A stretch of 64,000 bases of DNA from Pseudarthrobacter sp. W1I19 (lineage in GTDB: Bacteria > Actinomycetota > Actinomycetes > Actinomycetales > Micrococcaceae), in contig NZ_JAUSZR010000001.1 in assembly GCF_030817835.1 (NCBI RefSeq), positions 1,302,001 through 1,366,000 of the forward strand, in the 5' to 3' direction. Under the pieces are notes generated by a model that was not told where the DNA came from, did not search any database, and was given only the letters and a program-made list of their open reading frames with translations. Below are positions 9,260 through 17,464 of the stretch, in pieces; positions within the stretch are counted from its first letter, which is position 1; every line of letters begins with the position of its first letter. The position numbers were made by a program, and so were the translations under genes.

Positions 9260-10273
9260 CTAGGAGTTGTATCCCTGGGGGTTGTTTTTTTGCCAGCGCC
9301 AGTGGTCTTCGCACATCTGGTCGATGGTTTTGGTGGTGGACCAGCTGAGGTCGGCGAGGGCTGAGGTGGCGTCGGCCCAGAAGGCAGGCAGGTCGCCGGC
9401 GCGGCGGGCGGTGATCTCGTAGGGGATGGGCTTGCCAACGGCTTTTTCGAAGGAGCGCAGGACCTCCAGGACTGACGAGCCGGTGCCGGAGCCGAGGTTC
9501 CAGCGGAACACCCCGGTGCGGTCGGTGATGTGGTTCAGGGCGGCGAGGTGGCCTTCGGCGAGGTCCACGACGTGGATGTAGTCGCGCAGGCAGGTCCCGT
9601 CCGGGGTGTCGTAGTCGCCACCGAAGACCATGAGCTTCTCTCGCCGGCCCACCGCGACCTGGGCGATGAAGGGGACCAGATTGTTGGGGATGCCTTGGGG
9701 GTCTTCGCCAATCCGCCCGGAGGGGTGGGCCCCGACGGGGTTAAAGTAGCGCAGCAGGGCGATGTGCCAGCGGGTGTCGGCAGCCCCGAGGTCGGAGAGG
9801 ATGTCCTCGATCTGTTCCTTGGTGCGGCCGTAGGGGTTGTTGGCGCCGATCTCCATTTTCTCGACGTAGGGGACGGGGTTGTGTTCGCCGTAGACGGTGG
9901 CGGAGGAGCTGAAGACGATGGAGCGGACATTGTGCCGGTCCATGGCCCGGATCAGGTTCAGGGTTCCGACGAGGTTGTTGTAGTAGTAGCTCAGGGGTTC
10001 GCGGACGGATTCGCCAACTGCCTTGAGCCCGGCGAAGTGGATCACGGCATCGACATTGTTCTCGGCGAAAACCTTCTCGACGGCGGCCTCGTCCACGAGG
10101 TCCACGTGGTGGAACTGTGCTGTTTTGCCGGTGAGCTCTGCGACCCGGCGGAGGGACTCCTCGCTGGAGTTGACCAGGTTGTCGATGACCAGCACGTCAT
10201 GGCCGGCTTCCTGCAGGGACAAAACAGTGTGGGAACCGATGTACCCGGTGCCCCCTGTAACCAGAATTTTCAT
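9260..10273 (-). CDS. galE: UDP-glucose 4-epimerase
   Basis: Interconverts UDP-glucose and UDP-galactose for galactose use and cell-surface polysaccharides. Extended short-chain dehydrogenase fold, 337 residues. The N-terminal NAD motif is TGGTGYIGSH, the catalytic serine lies in SSSATVYGE and the Tyr/Lys pair in NPYGRTK. ALLRYFNPVGAHPSG and LRDYIHVVDLA are GalE signatures. The start at 10273 (MKILVTGG) is chosen over an upstream ATG because the NAD motif begins at residue 8. Upstream is TAGCGT seven bases from the ATG, so the mRNA may be leaderless, although TTGAGAG could also serve as a weak ribosome-binding site. Monocistronic. Confidence 0.95.
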   Translation of the reverse strand: MKILVTGGTGYIGSHTVLSLQEAGHDVLVIDNLVNSSEESLRRVAELTGKTAQFHHVDLVDEAAVEKVFAENNVDAVIHFAGLKAVGESVREPLSYYYNNLVGTLNLIRAMDRHNVRSIVFSSSATVYGEHNPVPYVEKMEIGANNPYGRTKEQIEDILSDLGAADTRWHIALLRYFNPVGAHPSGRIGEDPQGIPNNLVPFIAQVAVGRREKLMVFGGDYDTPDGTCLRDYIHVVDLAEGHLAALNHITDRTGVFRWNLGSGTGSSVLEVLRSFEKAVGKPIPYEITARRAGDLPAFWADATSALADLSWSTTKTIDQMCEDHWRWQKNNPQGYNS

Positions 10274-10280
10274 GCTCTCA

Positions 10281-10286
10281 ACGCTA
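10281..10286 (-). promoter_or_regulatory. -10 box (TAGCGT) upstream of galE
   Basis: TAGCGT, seven bases (TGAGAGC), then ATG on the minus strand. Confidence 0.4.
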
Positions 10287-10403
10287 TCCCAAGTGTCACC
10301 TGTGGCGCCGGTTGGGGCCAACTTCCGGGCAGGATGACGGTGCTTTACGGGCCGACCGGCGGACAGGCCTGCGATGAGGGCACAGGTGTGCTAAATAGGA
10401 GGA

Positions 10404-11009
10404 GTGCCTAAAATCGTTCACGCCGGAGCCCGGCGCCAGGAAGTGGTGGAAGCAGTTTGGCGGATCATCGCCGTCGACGGATTGGAAAGGGCTTCGCTGC
10501 GGGAAGTGGCAGACGAGGCTGGGCTCGCGGTCGGTTCCGTGCGGCATTACTTTGCCGGTAGCGATGAACTGCTGGCCTTCTCCTTCGCGACCGTTATAGA
10601 CAGCATCGTGGCCAGGCTGCAGGACGCATTGCCTGGAGTGCAGGACCACCCGCCCGCAAGTGCGGAAGGACGCACCGCCGTTTTAACACTGCTGGGCGAA
10701 CTCCTGCCGCTGGACGAACAGCGGGCCGTGGAGGCGTGCGTCTGGATGGCATTCCGCAATGCCGCCAGGATCAAGCCTTTCCTGTCCGCAGAGGCGGACC
10801 GCAGCCATCGCGAGGTGGCCGCCGTCATGGGCAGCGTGATCACCGTGCTGCTGCCCGGGAAATCCGAAGAGGTGATGGTGGTGGAGGCGGAGAGGCTCCT
10901 TGCCACACTGGACGGCCTGTGCATGCATACCCTCCTGCAGCCCGGCTGGATGACTGCCCGGATGTGCACCGATGTCCTGGAGCGGCACCTTGACGGGTTG
11001 GCACGGTGA
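10404..11009 (+). CDS. TetR-family transcriptional regulator
   Basis: 201 residues. The N-terminal helix-turn-helix spans about residues 10-55 (VVEAVWRIIAVDGLERASLR, then EVADEAGLAVGSVRHYF), and the C-terminal ligand domain is of the BetI/TetR_C type. GTG 10404 is the only start that keeps helix 1. AGGAGG ends just one base before it, too close for a normal ribosome-binding site, while TAAATA lies six bases upstream, so a leaderless message is possible. Target genes are unknown; galE diverges and an unknown protein gene follows after about 100 bases. The ligand pocket gives no clue to the effector. Confidence 0.88.
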   Translation: MPKIVHAGARRQEVVEAVWRIIAVDGLERASLREVADEAGLAVGSVRHYFAGSDELLAFSFATVIDSIVARLQDALPGVQDHPPASAEGRTAVLTLLGELLPLDEQRAVEACVWMAFRNAARIKPFLSAEADRSHREVAAVMGSVITVLLPGKSEEVMVVEAERLLATLDGLCMHTLLQPGWMTARMCTDVLERHLDGLAR

Positions 11010-11108
11010 ATTTCATTAACGTCGGCAACTCAGGGGAATAGACTGATAGCCGGGGGCGCGACACCGGATCACCAGACCCGGCAGGAGCGCGCCAGGGAAG
11101 GACCTCGG

Positions 11109-11720
11109 ATGCAGCAAAAGACCGGTTCCGGGTGGCAGATCACCACCGACACGTCCGGACCGATGATGATCGCCCTGTATATCCGCGATGCCGCCGGACT
11201 CGACGGCGCTGGCCACCCGGCGCTTTCCCATGCAGCTCCCAAGATCCGTCATGCCGATCATTCCCACCTGACTGCCGACGTCGGGGGCTTCAGCGGGCTC
11301 AAGACAGAATGGGAGGCGTGGTGGGAGCAGTTGCTGAAGGCACATCCGCAGACGTCGCCGGAACTTTCCCCGCCCGATTTCGAGGCCTTCGGCAATTCGC
11401 CCGCCCTGCAGCGGGTACTCCAGGCGCATTTCGGCTCGGCCCTGACCTGGGCGCGGGAACGCAGGAGCGAGTATGCCGAGCTTGAAGCTGAAAGGGCCGC
11501 CAATGGTGCAGACCAGCTGTTGGAGGACATGGTGGATGACCGGCTGATGGAAGTGGGCCGCAACGCCCGCGACTTCAAGCTGACCATCATTGAACTGCCG
11601 TTGAACGAACAGCGGGCCTGGTACTTGGAGCCCGACAAAATCATTATGAGCCACCAGTTGATGGGCCAGCCGGAGCTGTTCCGCAGCTACGTCCAGCCTG
11701 TGGTGGAAATCCTCGTCTAG
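11109..11720 (+). CDS. Conserved hypothetical protein, 203 aa
   Basis: I do not recognise this family with confidence. No signal peptide or membrane segment is visible. Distinct parts are an N-terminal strand-rich region (GWQITTDTSGPMMIALYIRD), an aromatic helix (TEWEAWWEQLL), a long charged helix (RERRSEYAELEAERAANG) and a C-terminal region (FKLTIIELPLNEQRAWYLEP). It looks like a soluble cytoplasmic protein. AAGGA seven bases before ATG 11109 supports the start. It converges with the lysozyme-like gene without an obvious terminator in the 19-base gap. Confidence 0.75.
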   Translation: MQQKTGSGWQITTDTSGPMMIALYIRDAAGLDGAGHPALSHAAPKIRHADHSHLTADVGGFSGLKTEWEAWWEQLLKAHPQTSPELSPPDFEAFGNSPALQRVLQAHFGSALTWARERRSEYAELEAERAANGADQLLEDMVDDRLMEVGRNARDFKLTIIELPLNEQRAWYLEPDKIIMSHQLMGQPELFRSYVQPVVEILV

Positions 11721-11739
11721 AAAAGGCCGGACGGGCGCC

Positions 11740-12597
11740 TCAGGCTCCCGTGCCTGCCGGCGACACCGTAATCCGCACCTGGCCGTCCGGGACCGCCGAC
11801 TCCCGCCAGCCGTCCCGCTCGTCGCGCTCCCAGGTCCGCCCGGCAACTTCCACCTGTGTCACCTTAAGGGTCTTGGCATTGGCTACGGCCCATTGCGCCA
11901 CGGACCATGCCTGGTTGCCGTCAGCTTCCACCAGCAGGGTTTGGCCTTCAACGGCGGAAACAGAGAGTCCGTAGGCCTGGGAAAGCTTGTCAGAAACGGC
12001 CGCCGGATCTCCGGCGGCATCTGCCGAGCGGAGGGTGCATCGAATGGCTTCGGGGGTCTGGCCGGACAGCCCGGAGGCAAAAAAGCGCCCCATCTGCTCG
12101 TGCTGGGCGTAGGCGGTGGGAAACGCCGATCGCTGCACCCGCTGCGCAGCTTCGGTGATCTCCATCGACTCGTAGCCGGGGATCTGGACCAGTGCGTCGT
12201 AAAAGGCGTTCGTCGCGTAAAAGGGGTCCATGATCTGCTCTTCGCTTCCCCAGCCCTGTGAGGGCCGCTGCTGGAACAGCCCCCGCGAATCCGGGCCGGC
12301 CTGATCGCCATGTTCGATATTGCGGAGCTTGGACTCCTGCATGGCGGTAGCCAAGGCTATGGTGGCGGCCCGGGGCGGGAGGCCGCGCTGGACCGCAACA
12401 GCGGTGATCAGGGAAGCGTTGACAGCCTGGTCCGGAGCCAATTCCGCCGTCTTGCCACTGACGACGGCGGTGCAGCGCTCCGAAACAAGGGTCTCGGAGC
12501 GCTGCACAAAAAACACCGCCGCATAGACGCCGCCGGCCACGAGTGCGAGGGCAAGCAGCAGCACCAACAGGCGGCGCAGGCCGCGTCTTCGTGCCAT
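11740..12597 (-). CDS. Membrane-anchored lysozyme/transglycosylase-like protein
   Basis: 285 residues. Basic start (MARRRGLRRL), a single membrane helix of about 20 residues, then an extracytoplasmic domain. ALATAMQESKLRN, GPDSRGLFQQRPSQGWG and DPFYATNAFYDAL resemble the lysozyme-like fold seen in actinobacterial proteins sometimes labelled heavy metal transporters; the Glu in MQESK is in the position expected for the catalytic acid. Probably acts on or binds peptidoglycan. The ATG is 8 bases after the dapD stop on the same strand, so it is probably cotranscribed with dapD, linking a cell-wall precursor enzyme with a wall-facing protein. Enzymatic activity is inferred. Confidence 0.72.
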   Translation of the reverse strand: MARRRGLRRLLVLLLALALVAGGVYAAVFFVQRSETLVSERCTAVVSGKTAELAPDQAVNASLITAVAVQRGLPPRAATIALATAMQESKLRNIEHGDQAGPDSRGLFQQRPSQGWGSEEQIMDPFYATNAFYDALVQIPGYESMEITEAAQRVQRSAFPTAYAQHEQMGRFFASGLSGQTPEAIRCTLRSADAAGDPAAVSDKLSQAYGLSVSAVEGQTLLVEADGNQAWSVAQWAVANAKTLKVTQVEVAGRTWERDERDGWRESAVPDGQVRITVSPAGTGA

Positions 12598-12605
12598 GAA
12601 AGGGA

Positions 12606-13634
12606 TCAGTTGGCGTGCAGGGCGTCGTTCAGTTCCACGGTCTGGCCGGCACGGGGGAGTACCTCCACGGCGCCGGTGGTGGAGTTGCGGCGGAAGAGCA
12701 GGTTGGGGACCCCGGAGAGTTCGGCGGCCTTGACGATCTTGGTGGTGTCCTCGCCCACCTCGTCCTTGGGGCCGGGTACACGCACGCGGGTCCCTGCCGT
12801 CACGTAGAGGCCGGCTTCCACCACGGAATCATCACCAATGCTGATGCCCACGCCGGAGTTGGCGCCGAGCAGGACCCGCTCGCCGATGGTGATCTTTTCC
12901 TTGCCACCGCCGGACAGGGTGCCCATGATGGACGCGCCGCCGCCGACGTCGCTGCCGTCGCCGGTGACCACGCCGGCGGAAATCCGGCCCTCAACCATGG
13001 AGGTGCCCAGGGTGCCGGCGTTGAAGTTGACGAAGCCTTCATGCATCACAGTGGTGCCCTCAGCGAGGTGCGCACCCAGGCGGACGCGGTCGGCGTCGGC
13101 GATCCTGACCCCGGTGGGCACAACATAGTCCACCATGCGCGGGAATTTGTCGATGCCGTAAACAGTCACCGCGCCGCGGCGGCGCAGCCGGGCCCGGGTC
13201 AGTTCGAAGCCTTCCACGGCGGCGGGACCGAAGTTGGTCCAGACAACGTTGGGCAGCTTGCCGAAAATTCCGTCCAGGTTGATCGTGTTCGGGCGGACCA
13301 GCCGGTGTGAGAGCAGGTGCAGGCGCAGGTAGGCGTCAGCGGTATCGGCCGGGGCCTCATCGAGGTTGATCTGGACGAAGACCACCTTCTGCTCGGTGCC
13401 GCGGTCCTCGTCTGTACCGGCGTCGGCGATCCGGGTGAGTGCCTCATCCGCGTTTTCCACTGCCCGCAGGTGTTCGGCAACGACGCCCAGCGAGGGCGCG
13501 GGGAACCAGACGTCCAGGACGGTGGCATCACCATTGGCAACGGCAATGGTGGCCACGCCGAAGCCATAGGCGGAGCGTTCTTCAGTGGGGGCAGTCTGGG
13601 TTTCGGGCACAGCGGAGGAAGCAGTCTCAGTCAT
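12606..13634 (-). CDS. dapD: Tetrahydrodipicolinate N-succinyltransferase DapD
   Basis: Transfers succinyl from succinyl-CoA to tetrahydrodipicolinate, opening the succinylase branch of lysine/DAP synthesis. 342 residues, the actinobacterial form rather than the shorter E. coli type. An N-terminal alpha/beta part is followed by left-handed beta-helix hexapeptide repeats (about 170-290, e.g. [40 protein letters not shown]) and the C-terminal [16 protein letters not shown] 13634 has no Shine-Dalgarno, but TAGACT lies exactly six bases upstream, suggesting a leaderless mRNA. It diverges from dapE, 50 bases away, and leads a probable two-gene operon with the lysozyme-like gene. Confidence 0.95.
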   Translation of the reverse strand: MTETASSAVPETQTAPTEERSAYGFGVATIAVANGDATVLDVWFPAPSLGVVAEHLRAVENADEALTRIADAGTDEDRGTEQKVVFVQINLDEAPADTADAYLRLHLLSHRLVRPNTINLDGIFGKLPNVVWTNFGPAAVEGFELTRARLRRRGAVTVYGIDKFPRMVDYVVPTGVRIADADRVRLGAHLAEGTTVMHEGFVNFNAGTLGTSMVEGRISAGVVTGDGSDVGGGASIMGTLSGGGKEKITIGERVLLGANSGVGISIGDDSVVEAGLYVTAGTRVRVPGPKDEVGEDTTKIVKAAELSGVPNLLFRRNSTTGAVEVLPRAGQTVELNDALHAN

Positions 13635-13640
13635 TGCCCC

Positions 13641-13678
13641 AGTCTATCGACGGGCGGGGACCTGCTCCGAACTAGACT
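13641..13678. promoter_or_regulatory. Divergent dapD/dapE promoter region with mirrored TAGACT boxes
   Basis: Two identical -10 hexamers, TAGACT at 13641-13646 (minus) and 13673-13678 (plus), each exactly six bases from the start codon of dapD (ATG) and dapE (GTG). No ribosome-binding site fits in either gap, and no clear -35 is seen. Both genes are predicted to be leaderless and to share one 50-base regulatory region. Confidence 0.65.
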
Positions 13679-13684
13679 GGCTTC

Positions 13685-14821
13685 GTGACTGCCGAAACCG
13701 CTCCGGAATCTTCCATCCTTCCCCTCGACCTCCGCCAGGACGTTGCGCTCCTGACGGCAGCGATCATGGACATCAACAGTGTGTCCGGCAACGAAACGGA
13801 ACTGGCTGACGCCGTCGAAGCCGCCCTGCGCGCCATCCCGCAACTGCACATTGTGCGGGACGGGGATGCCATCATTGCCCGGACAGAGCTGGGCAACGCC
13901 GAACGCGTCATCCTGGCAGGACACCTGGACACCGTTCCATTGCCCCTGGCCGAGGGGTCCCTGGGTACGGTTCCGTCCAGCTGGGAGTCCGGGATCCCCG
14001 GCGTTGGTGTCCTGTACGGACGCGGTGCCACCGATATGAAGGGCGGCGTGGCCGTGCAGCTCGCGCTGGCTGCCAGAATGTTCGACGGCGGGACCGCGCC
14101 GAAACGGGACGTCACCTTTGTTTTTTACGACCACGAGGAAGTGGAGGCTGTCAAGAGCGGCCTGGGCAGGCTGGTCCGGAACCACGGCGACCTGCTTGAT
14201 GGCGACTTCGCCATCCTGCTCGAACCCACTGACGGCACCGTGGAGGGTGGCTGCAACGGCACCAGCAGGTTCGAAGCGACAACGGTGGGGGAGGCCGCCC
14301 ACTCCGCCCGGGCCTGGATGGGCAGCAACGCCATCCACGCGGCGGCGCCGATCCTGGCCCGGCTGGCTGCCTACGAACCCCTGACGGTGAACGTGGACGG
14401 CCTGGATTACCGCGAGAGCCTGAACGCCGTAAGAATCAACGGCGGAACTGCCGGAAATGTGATCCCGGACCGGTGCGTGGTGGAGATCAACTACCGGTTT
14501 GCCCCGGACAAGACGCCGGACCAGGCCGAAGCCGTGGTGCGGAAACTCCTTGAAGGCTTCGACGTGGTCCGCACGGACGCTGCCGCCGGGGCACGGCCCG
14601 GGCTCCAGCACCCCGCCGCCGCTTCCTTTGTTGCCGCGGTGGGAGCCGAGCCAAAGCCCAAATACGGTTGGACCGACGTCGCCCGTTTCAGTGAGCTGGG
14701 AATCCCGGCGGTGAACTTCGGCCCGGGGGACGCCCTGCTGGCGCACAAAGACAACGAGCACGTGGATGCGGATGCCATCCGGAAGTGCCTGCGGGCGCTG
14801 GAGGAATGGCTGGCAGGCTGA
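13685..14821 (+). CDS. dapE: Succinyl-diaminopimelate desuccinylase DapE
   Basis: Zinc M20 amidohydrolase releasing L,L-DAP from its N-succinyl form. 378 residues. Metal and catalytic motifs appear in order: AGHLDTVP (His metal ligand), RGATDMKGG (bridging Asp), YDHEEVEA (catalytic Glu and ligand), and a late His in LLAHKDNEHVD. The dimerisation (lid) domain covers about 175-290. GTG 13685 lacks a Shine-Dalgarno and has TAGACT six bases upstream. Downstream is a tandem 17-bp duplication and a strong terminator shared with the convergent glu genes. Confidence 0.95.
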   Translation: MTAETAPESSILPLDLRQDVALLTAAIMDINSVSGNETELADAVEAALRAIPQLHIVRDGDAIIARTELGNAERVILAGHLDTVPLPLAEGSLGTVPSSWESGIPGVGVLYGRGATDMKGGVAVQLALAARMFDGGTAPKRDVTFVFYDHEEVEAVKSGLGRLVRNHGDLLDGDFAILLEPTDGTVEGGCNGTSRFEATTVGEAAHSARAWMGSNAIHAAAPILARLAAYEPLTVNVDGLDYRESLNAVRINGGTAGNVIPDRCVVEINYRFAPDKTPDQAEAVVRKLLEGFDVVRTDAAAGARPGLQHPAAASFVAAVGAEPKPKYGWTDVARFSELGIPAVNFGPGDALLAHKDNEHVDADAIRKCLRALEEWLAG

Positions 14822-14843
14822 CCCTCAAGGGCCATGGGCGGAG

Positions 14844-14877
14844 GGTTTCTTAAACAGCAGGGTTTCTTAAACAGCAG
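14844..14877. repeat. Perfect 17-bp tandem duplication
   Basis: GGTTTCTTAAACAGCAG occurs twice in direct succession (14844-14860 and 14861-14877) just upstream of the terminator stem. The end of copy 2 forms part of the stem's left arm. Confidence 0.9.
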
Positions 14878-14923
14878 TGGCCCGGACCGCGGGAACCCAA
14901 AAGGGGCGCGGTCCGGGCCACTG
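14875..14923. terminator. Bidirectional terminator between dapE and gluD
   Basis: CAGTGGCCCGGACCGCG and its exact inverse CGCGGTCCGGGCCACTG (17 bp) with a 15-base loop, followed by TTGTTTG. It serves the converging dapE and gluABCD transcripts. Confidence 0.82.
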
Positions 14924-14935
14924 TTGTTTGATCTG

Positions 14936-15775
14936 TTATGGAACGGGGGCTTCGGCCTTTTCGGGTTCGGCCTTGGCCACACCGCCCGCTGCCTTCTTCG
15001 AACCCCTGCGCTCAATCATGACCGCAATCCGGGATACGAGGATGTTGATGGCGATGTAAATCGCCGCGGCCACAAAGAATATGGGGAACAGGAACTGGGT
15101 TCCAAGGAAGTCTGCCATCACCTGTACCGCACGCAGGAGCTCGCCGTACGCCACGATGTAGCCCAGGGACGTGTCCTTGAGGAGCACCACCATCTGCGCC
15201 ACCAGCGAAGGCATCATGCGACGGATTGCCTGCGGCAGTTCGATCAGCATGCGGGACTTGAAGCTGGTCAGGCCAATGGCCAGGCCCGCTTCGCGTTGCC
15301 CTTTCGGCAGCGACTGGATGCCGGCCCGGATGATCTCCGCGAACACTGCCGAGTTGTACAGCACCAGGCCGGTGACGACGGCGATGAAGGGCGAGGTGCC
15401 AAACCCCAGCAGGACGAACAGCATCATCAGGACCACGGGCATGCCGCGGAGGAATTCCAGCACCACCCGGATGGGAATCCGGATGAACGCCACATCCGAG
15501 ATGCGCAGCAGGCAGAGAGCCAGTCCCAACGGGAAGGCGATCACGGCGGCCAGTGCGGCGGCGCTGAGCGTGGCACCCAGGCCGTTGCCCAGCAGCGTCC
15601 AGACATCGGCGCGGGTGAAGATCTGCCACCTGCGGCTCTCAAAAATCCCCTGTTGGGCGAAGGTCATGATGATCCAGGCGAGCAGGCCCAGGATCAGCAG
15701 CGAACCGACAATTGAACCGATCAGGGAGATCCGGCGGGCTTTGGGGCCGGGAACGTCGTAGAGTACCGAGCTCAT
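14936..15775 (-). CDS. gluD: Glutamate ABC transporter permease GluD
   Basis: Second membrane subunit of a polar amino-acid importer of the HisM family. 279 residues with about six hydrophobic segments. The EAA loop is REAGLAIGLTSFKSRMLIEL with PQAIRRMMPS after it. A cytoplasmic N-terminal tail precedes TM1 and a charged Lys/Ala/Glu-rich C-terminal tail (GSKKAAGGVAKAEPEKAEA) follows the last helix, as in corynebacterial GluD. The ATG overlaps the gluC stop by four bases. Last gene of gluABCD; it ends before a strong terminator. Specificity for glutamate is inferred from operon type. Confidence 0.9.
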   Translation of the reverse strand: MSSVLYDVPGPKARRISLIGSIVGSLLILGLLAWIIMTFAQQGIFESRRWQIFTRADVWTLLGNGLGATLSAAALAAVIAFPLGLALCLLRISDVAFIRIPIRVVLEFLRGMPVVLMMLFVLLGFGTSPFIAVVTGLVLYNSAVFAEIIRAGIQSLPKGQREAGLAIGLTSFKSRMLIELPQAIRRMMPSLVAQMVVLLKDTSLGYIVAYGELLRAVQVMADFLGTQFLFPIFFVAAAIYIAINILVSRIAVMIERRGSKKAAGGVAKAEPEKAEAPVP

Positions 15776-16422
15776 CGGGCAATCGCCACCTTTCGTTCCA
15801 CCGTACTGGCCAGGATGCCCAGCGGAACGGTGAGGAGCAGATAGAAGAAGGCTACGCCGAGCAGGACGGGGATCACGGCGTCACCGTTGGCGTTGGCCAG
15901 TTGCCGGCCGTAGCCGAACAGTTCAAGGACAAAGAAGGCGCCGGCCACGGAGGAGTTCTTCACCAGGGCGATCAGGATATTGATCAGCGGCGGGATCACC
16001 GTCCGCAATGCCTGGGGAAGGATGATGAGGTTCAGGACCTGCCCGAAGTTCATGCCGATACTCCGGGCGGCCTCGGCCTGGCCCACCGGGACGCTGTTGA
16101 CACCTGAGCGGACAGCTTCGGCGATGAACGCTGCGGTGTAAGTGCTGAGGGCGATAATTGCGGCTATTTCGAACTGCTCGAACTTCACTCCGAGCCGGGG
16201 GAGGACGATGGCTGCGAAGAAGAAAGCGATGGTCAGCGGAGTGTTCCGGAGAACTTCCACATAGACGGTGCTGAAGCCGCGGAGCGCTGCCACGGGGGAA
16301 ACCCTGGCTGCCGCGAGCAGGGTTCCGAGCACCAGTGCGATGACCCCGGAAACTACGGAGAGGAAAAGCGTGCGGAGAAAACCGTTCCAATACAAGGGCA
16401 GGTTTTCAAGAATGACGTCCAT
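15772..16422 (-). CDS. gluC: Glutamate ABC transporter permease GluC
   Basis: First membrane subunit of the importer, 216 residues with about five helices. The EAA loop is AEAARSIGMNFGQVLNLIIL followed by PQALRTVIPP. The start at 16422 (MDVILENLPLYWNG) is chosen because AAAGGA lies seven bases upstream; the in-frame extension further 5' is Pro/His/Arg-rich and runs into the intercistronic hairpin. It follows gluB after 84 bases containing that hairpin, and its stop overlaps the gluD start. Confidence 0.9.
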   Translation of the reverse strand: MDVILENLPLYWNGFLRTLFLSVVSGVIALVLGTLLAAARVSPVAALRGFSTVYVEVLRNTPLTIAFFFAAIVLPRLGVKFEQFEIAAIIALSTYTAAFIAEAVRSGVNSVPVGQAEAARSIGMNFGQVLNLIILPQALRTVIPPLINILIALVKNSSVAGAFFVLELFGYGRQLANANGDAVIPVLLGVAFFYLLLTVPLGILASTVERKVAIAR

Positions 16423-16461
16423 TGGATCCTTTGGCTGTGGGCGTGGACGGGTATGAAGGCC

Positions 16462-16498
16462 GTGGTTGCCGGGGCAGTGGAACTGCCCCGGCAACCAC
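16462..16498 (-). promoter_or_regulatory. Intercistronic stem-loop between gluB and gluC
   Basis: A perfect 17-bp stem (GTGGTTGCCGGGGCAGT, loop GGA, ACTGCCCCGGCAACCAC) lies eight bases beyond the gluB stop and without a T-run. In binding-protein operons such hairpins protect the upstream mRNA or cause partial termination, which would favour GluB over the permeases. That role is inferred. Confidence 0.75.
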
Positions 16499-16506
16499 TG
16501 CGTTAC

Positions 16507-17394
16507 TTAGTAACGGTTGATTTCGGGCAGCTCAGGGGCAGTCTTGATGACTGAACCTGCGGTTGCTTCCCAGGCCTTCTTGTAAGAGCCGTCCTTGTCG
16601 AATGCCTCCAGCTGGTCGTTGATCCAGTTGCGGAACTCGGTATCGTCCTTCTTCAGGCCGATGCCATAGGGCTCCTTGGTGAAGGTCTCGTCGGAGGCGA
16701 GCTTGAAGGCATCCGGTTCCTTGTCCACGAAGCCGGCGAGGATCACGTTGTCCGTGGTGACGGCTTCAACCTGCTTGTTGCGCAGCGGTTCAAGGCAGGC
16801 GGAGTAGGTGGCGGCGGGGACGAGTTCTGCGCCGTACTTGTCCACGATGGTCGCGGCCGGGGTGGAACCCGTAACCGAGCAGACCTTCTTGCCCTTGACG
16901 TCTTCAGGCTTCTTGATGGTGTCGTTGTCCTTGTTCACCATCAGCGCCTGGCCAGCCTCGTAGTACGGCCCGGCAAAGCTGACAACCTGCTTGCGCTTGT
17001 CGTTGATGGTGTATGTGGCGATGACCAGGTCAACCTTGCCCTGCTCAATGAACGGTTCGCGGTTGGCGGACACCGTCTCGGACCACTCGATCTTGTCCGC
17101 GGAGATACCCAGCTTGGCGGCGATCAGCTTGCCGATTTCAACGTCGAAGCCGACAGGCTTGCCGTCCAGGCCGACCTGGCCGAAGAGCGGCTGGTCGTAC
17201 TTGGTGCCGATCTTGATGGTGCCGGCCGAAGCGAGCTTTTCCATGGTGGTGCCGGCCGCGAAGGTGGGCTTCTCAGCCACGGTGGGGTCGCTGGTGGTAC
17301 CGGTGCCGCCACCGCCGCAGGCGCTGAGGGACAGTGCGAGGGCAGCGGTAGCCGCCACAACAAATGACTTCCGCCGGGTCAAAAATGCCTTCAT
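16507..17394 (-). CDS. gluB: Glutamate-binding lipoprotein GluB
   Basis: Extracytoplasmic solute-binding protein (SBP family 3), 295 residues. The lipoprotein signal (MKAFLTRRKSFVV... LSLSAC) puts the lipidated cysteine at about residue 26, followed by a Gly-rich linker. FDVEIGKLIAAKLG, EWSETVSANREPFIEQGKVD and DLVIATYTINDKRKQVVSF are characteristic of glutamate/aspartate binders. AAAGGA precedes ATG 17394. It follows gluA after 70 bases and precedes gluC, with a strong stem-loop after its stop. Confidence 0.93.
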   Translation of the reverse strand: MKAFLTRRKSFVVAATAALALSLSACGGGGTGTTSDPTVAEKPTFAAGTTMEKLASAGTIKIGTKYDQPLFGQVGLDGKPVGFDVEIGKLIAAKLGISADKIEWSETVSANREPFIEQGKVDLVIATYTINDKRKQVVSFAGPYYEAGQALMVNKDNDTIKKPEDVKGKKVCSVTGSTPAATIVDKYGAELVPAATYSACLEPLRNKQVEAVTTDNVILAGFVDKEPDAFKLASDETFTKEPYGIGLKKDDTEFRNWINDQLEAFDKDGSYKKAWEATAGSVIKTAPELPEINRY

Positions 17395-17464
17395 GACATT
17401 CCTTTCATTGGTGGCCGTGGGTCACGGCCTGGGTGCGAACTGGGAGTGTTTGTTCGTAGGTGTT

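Noticed and set aside
7786..9438. A 550-codon minus-strand frame across gltA
   Set aside because: Shadow frame. Citrate synthase with all catalytic residues lies on the opposite strand.
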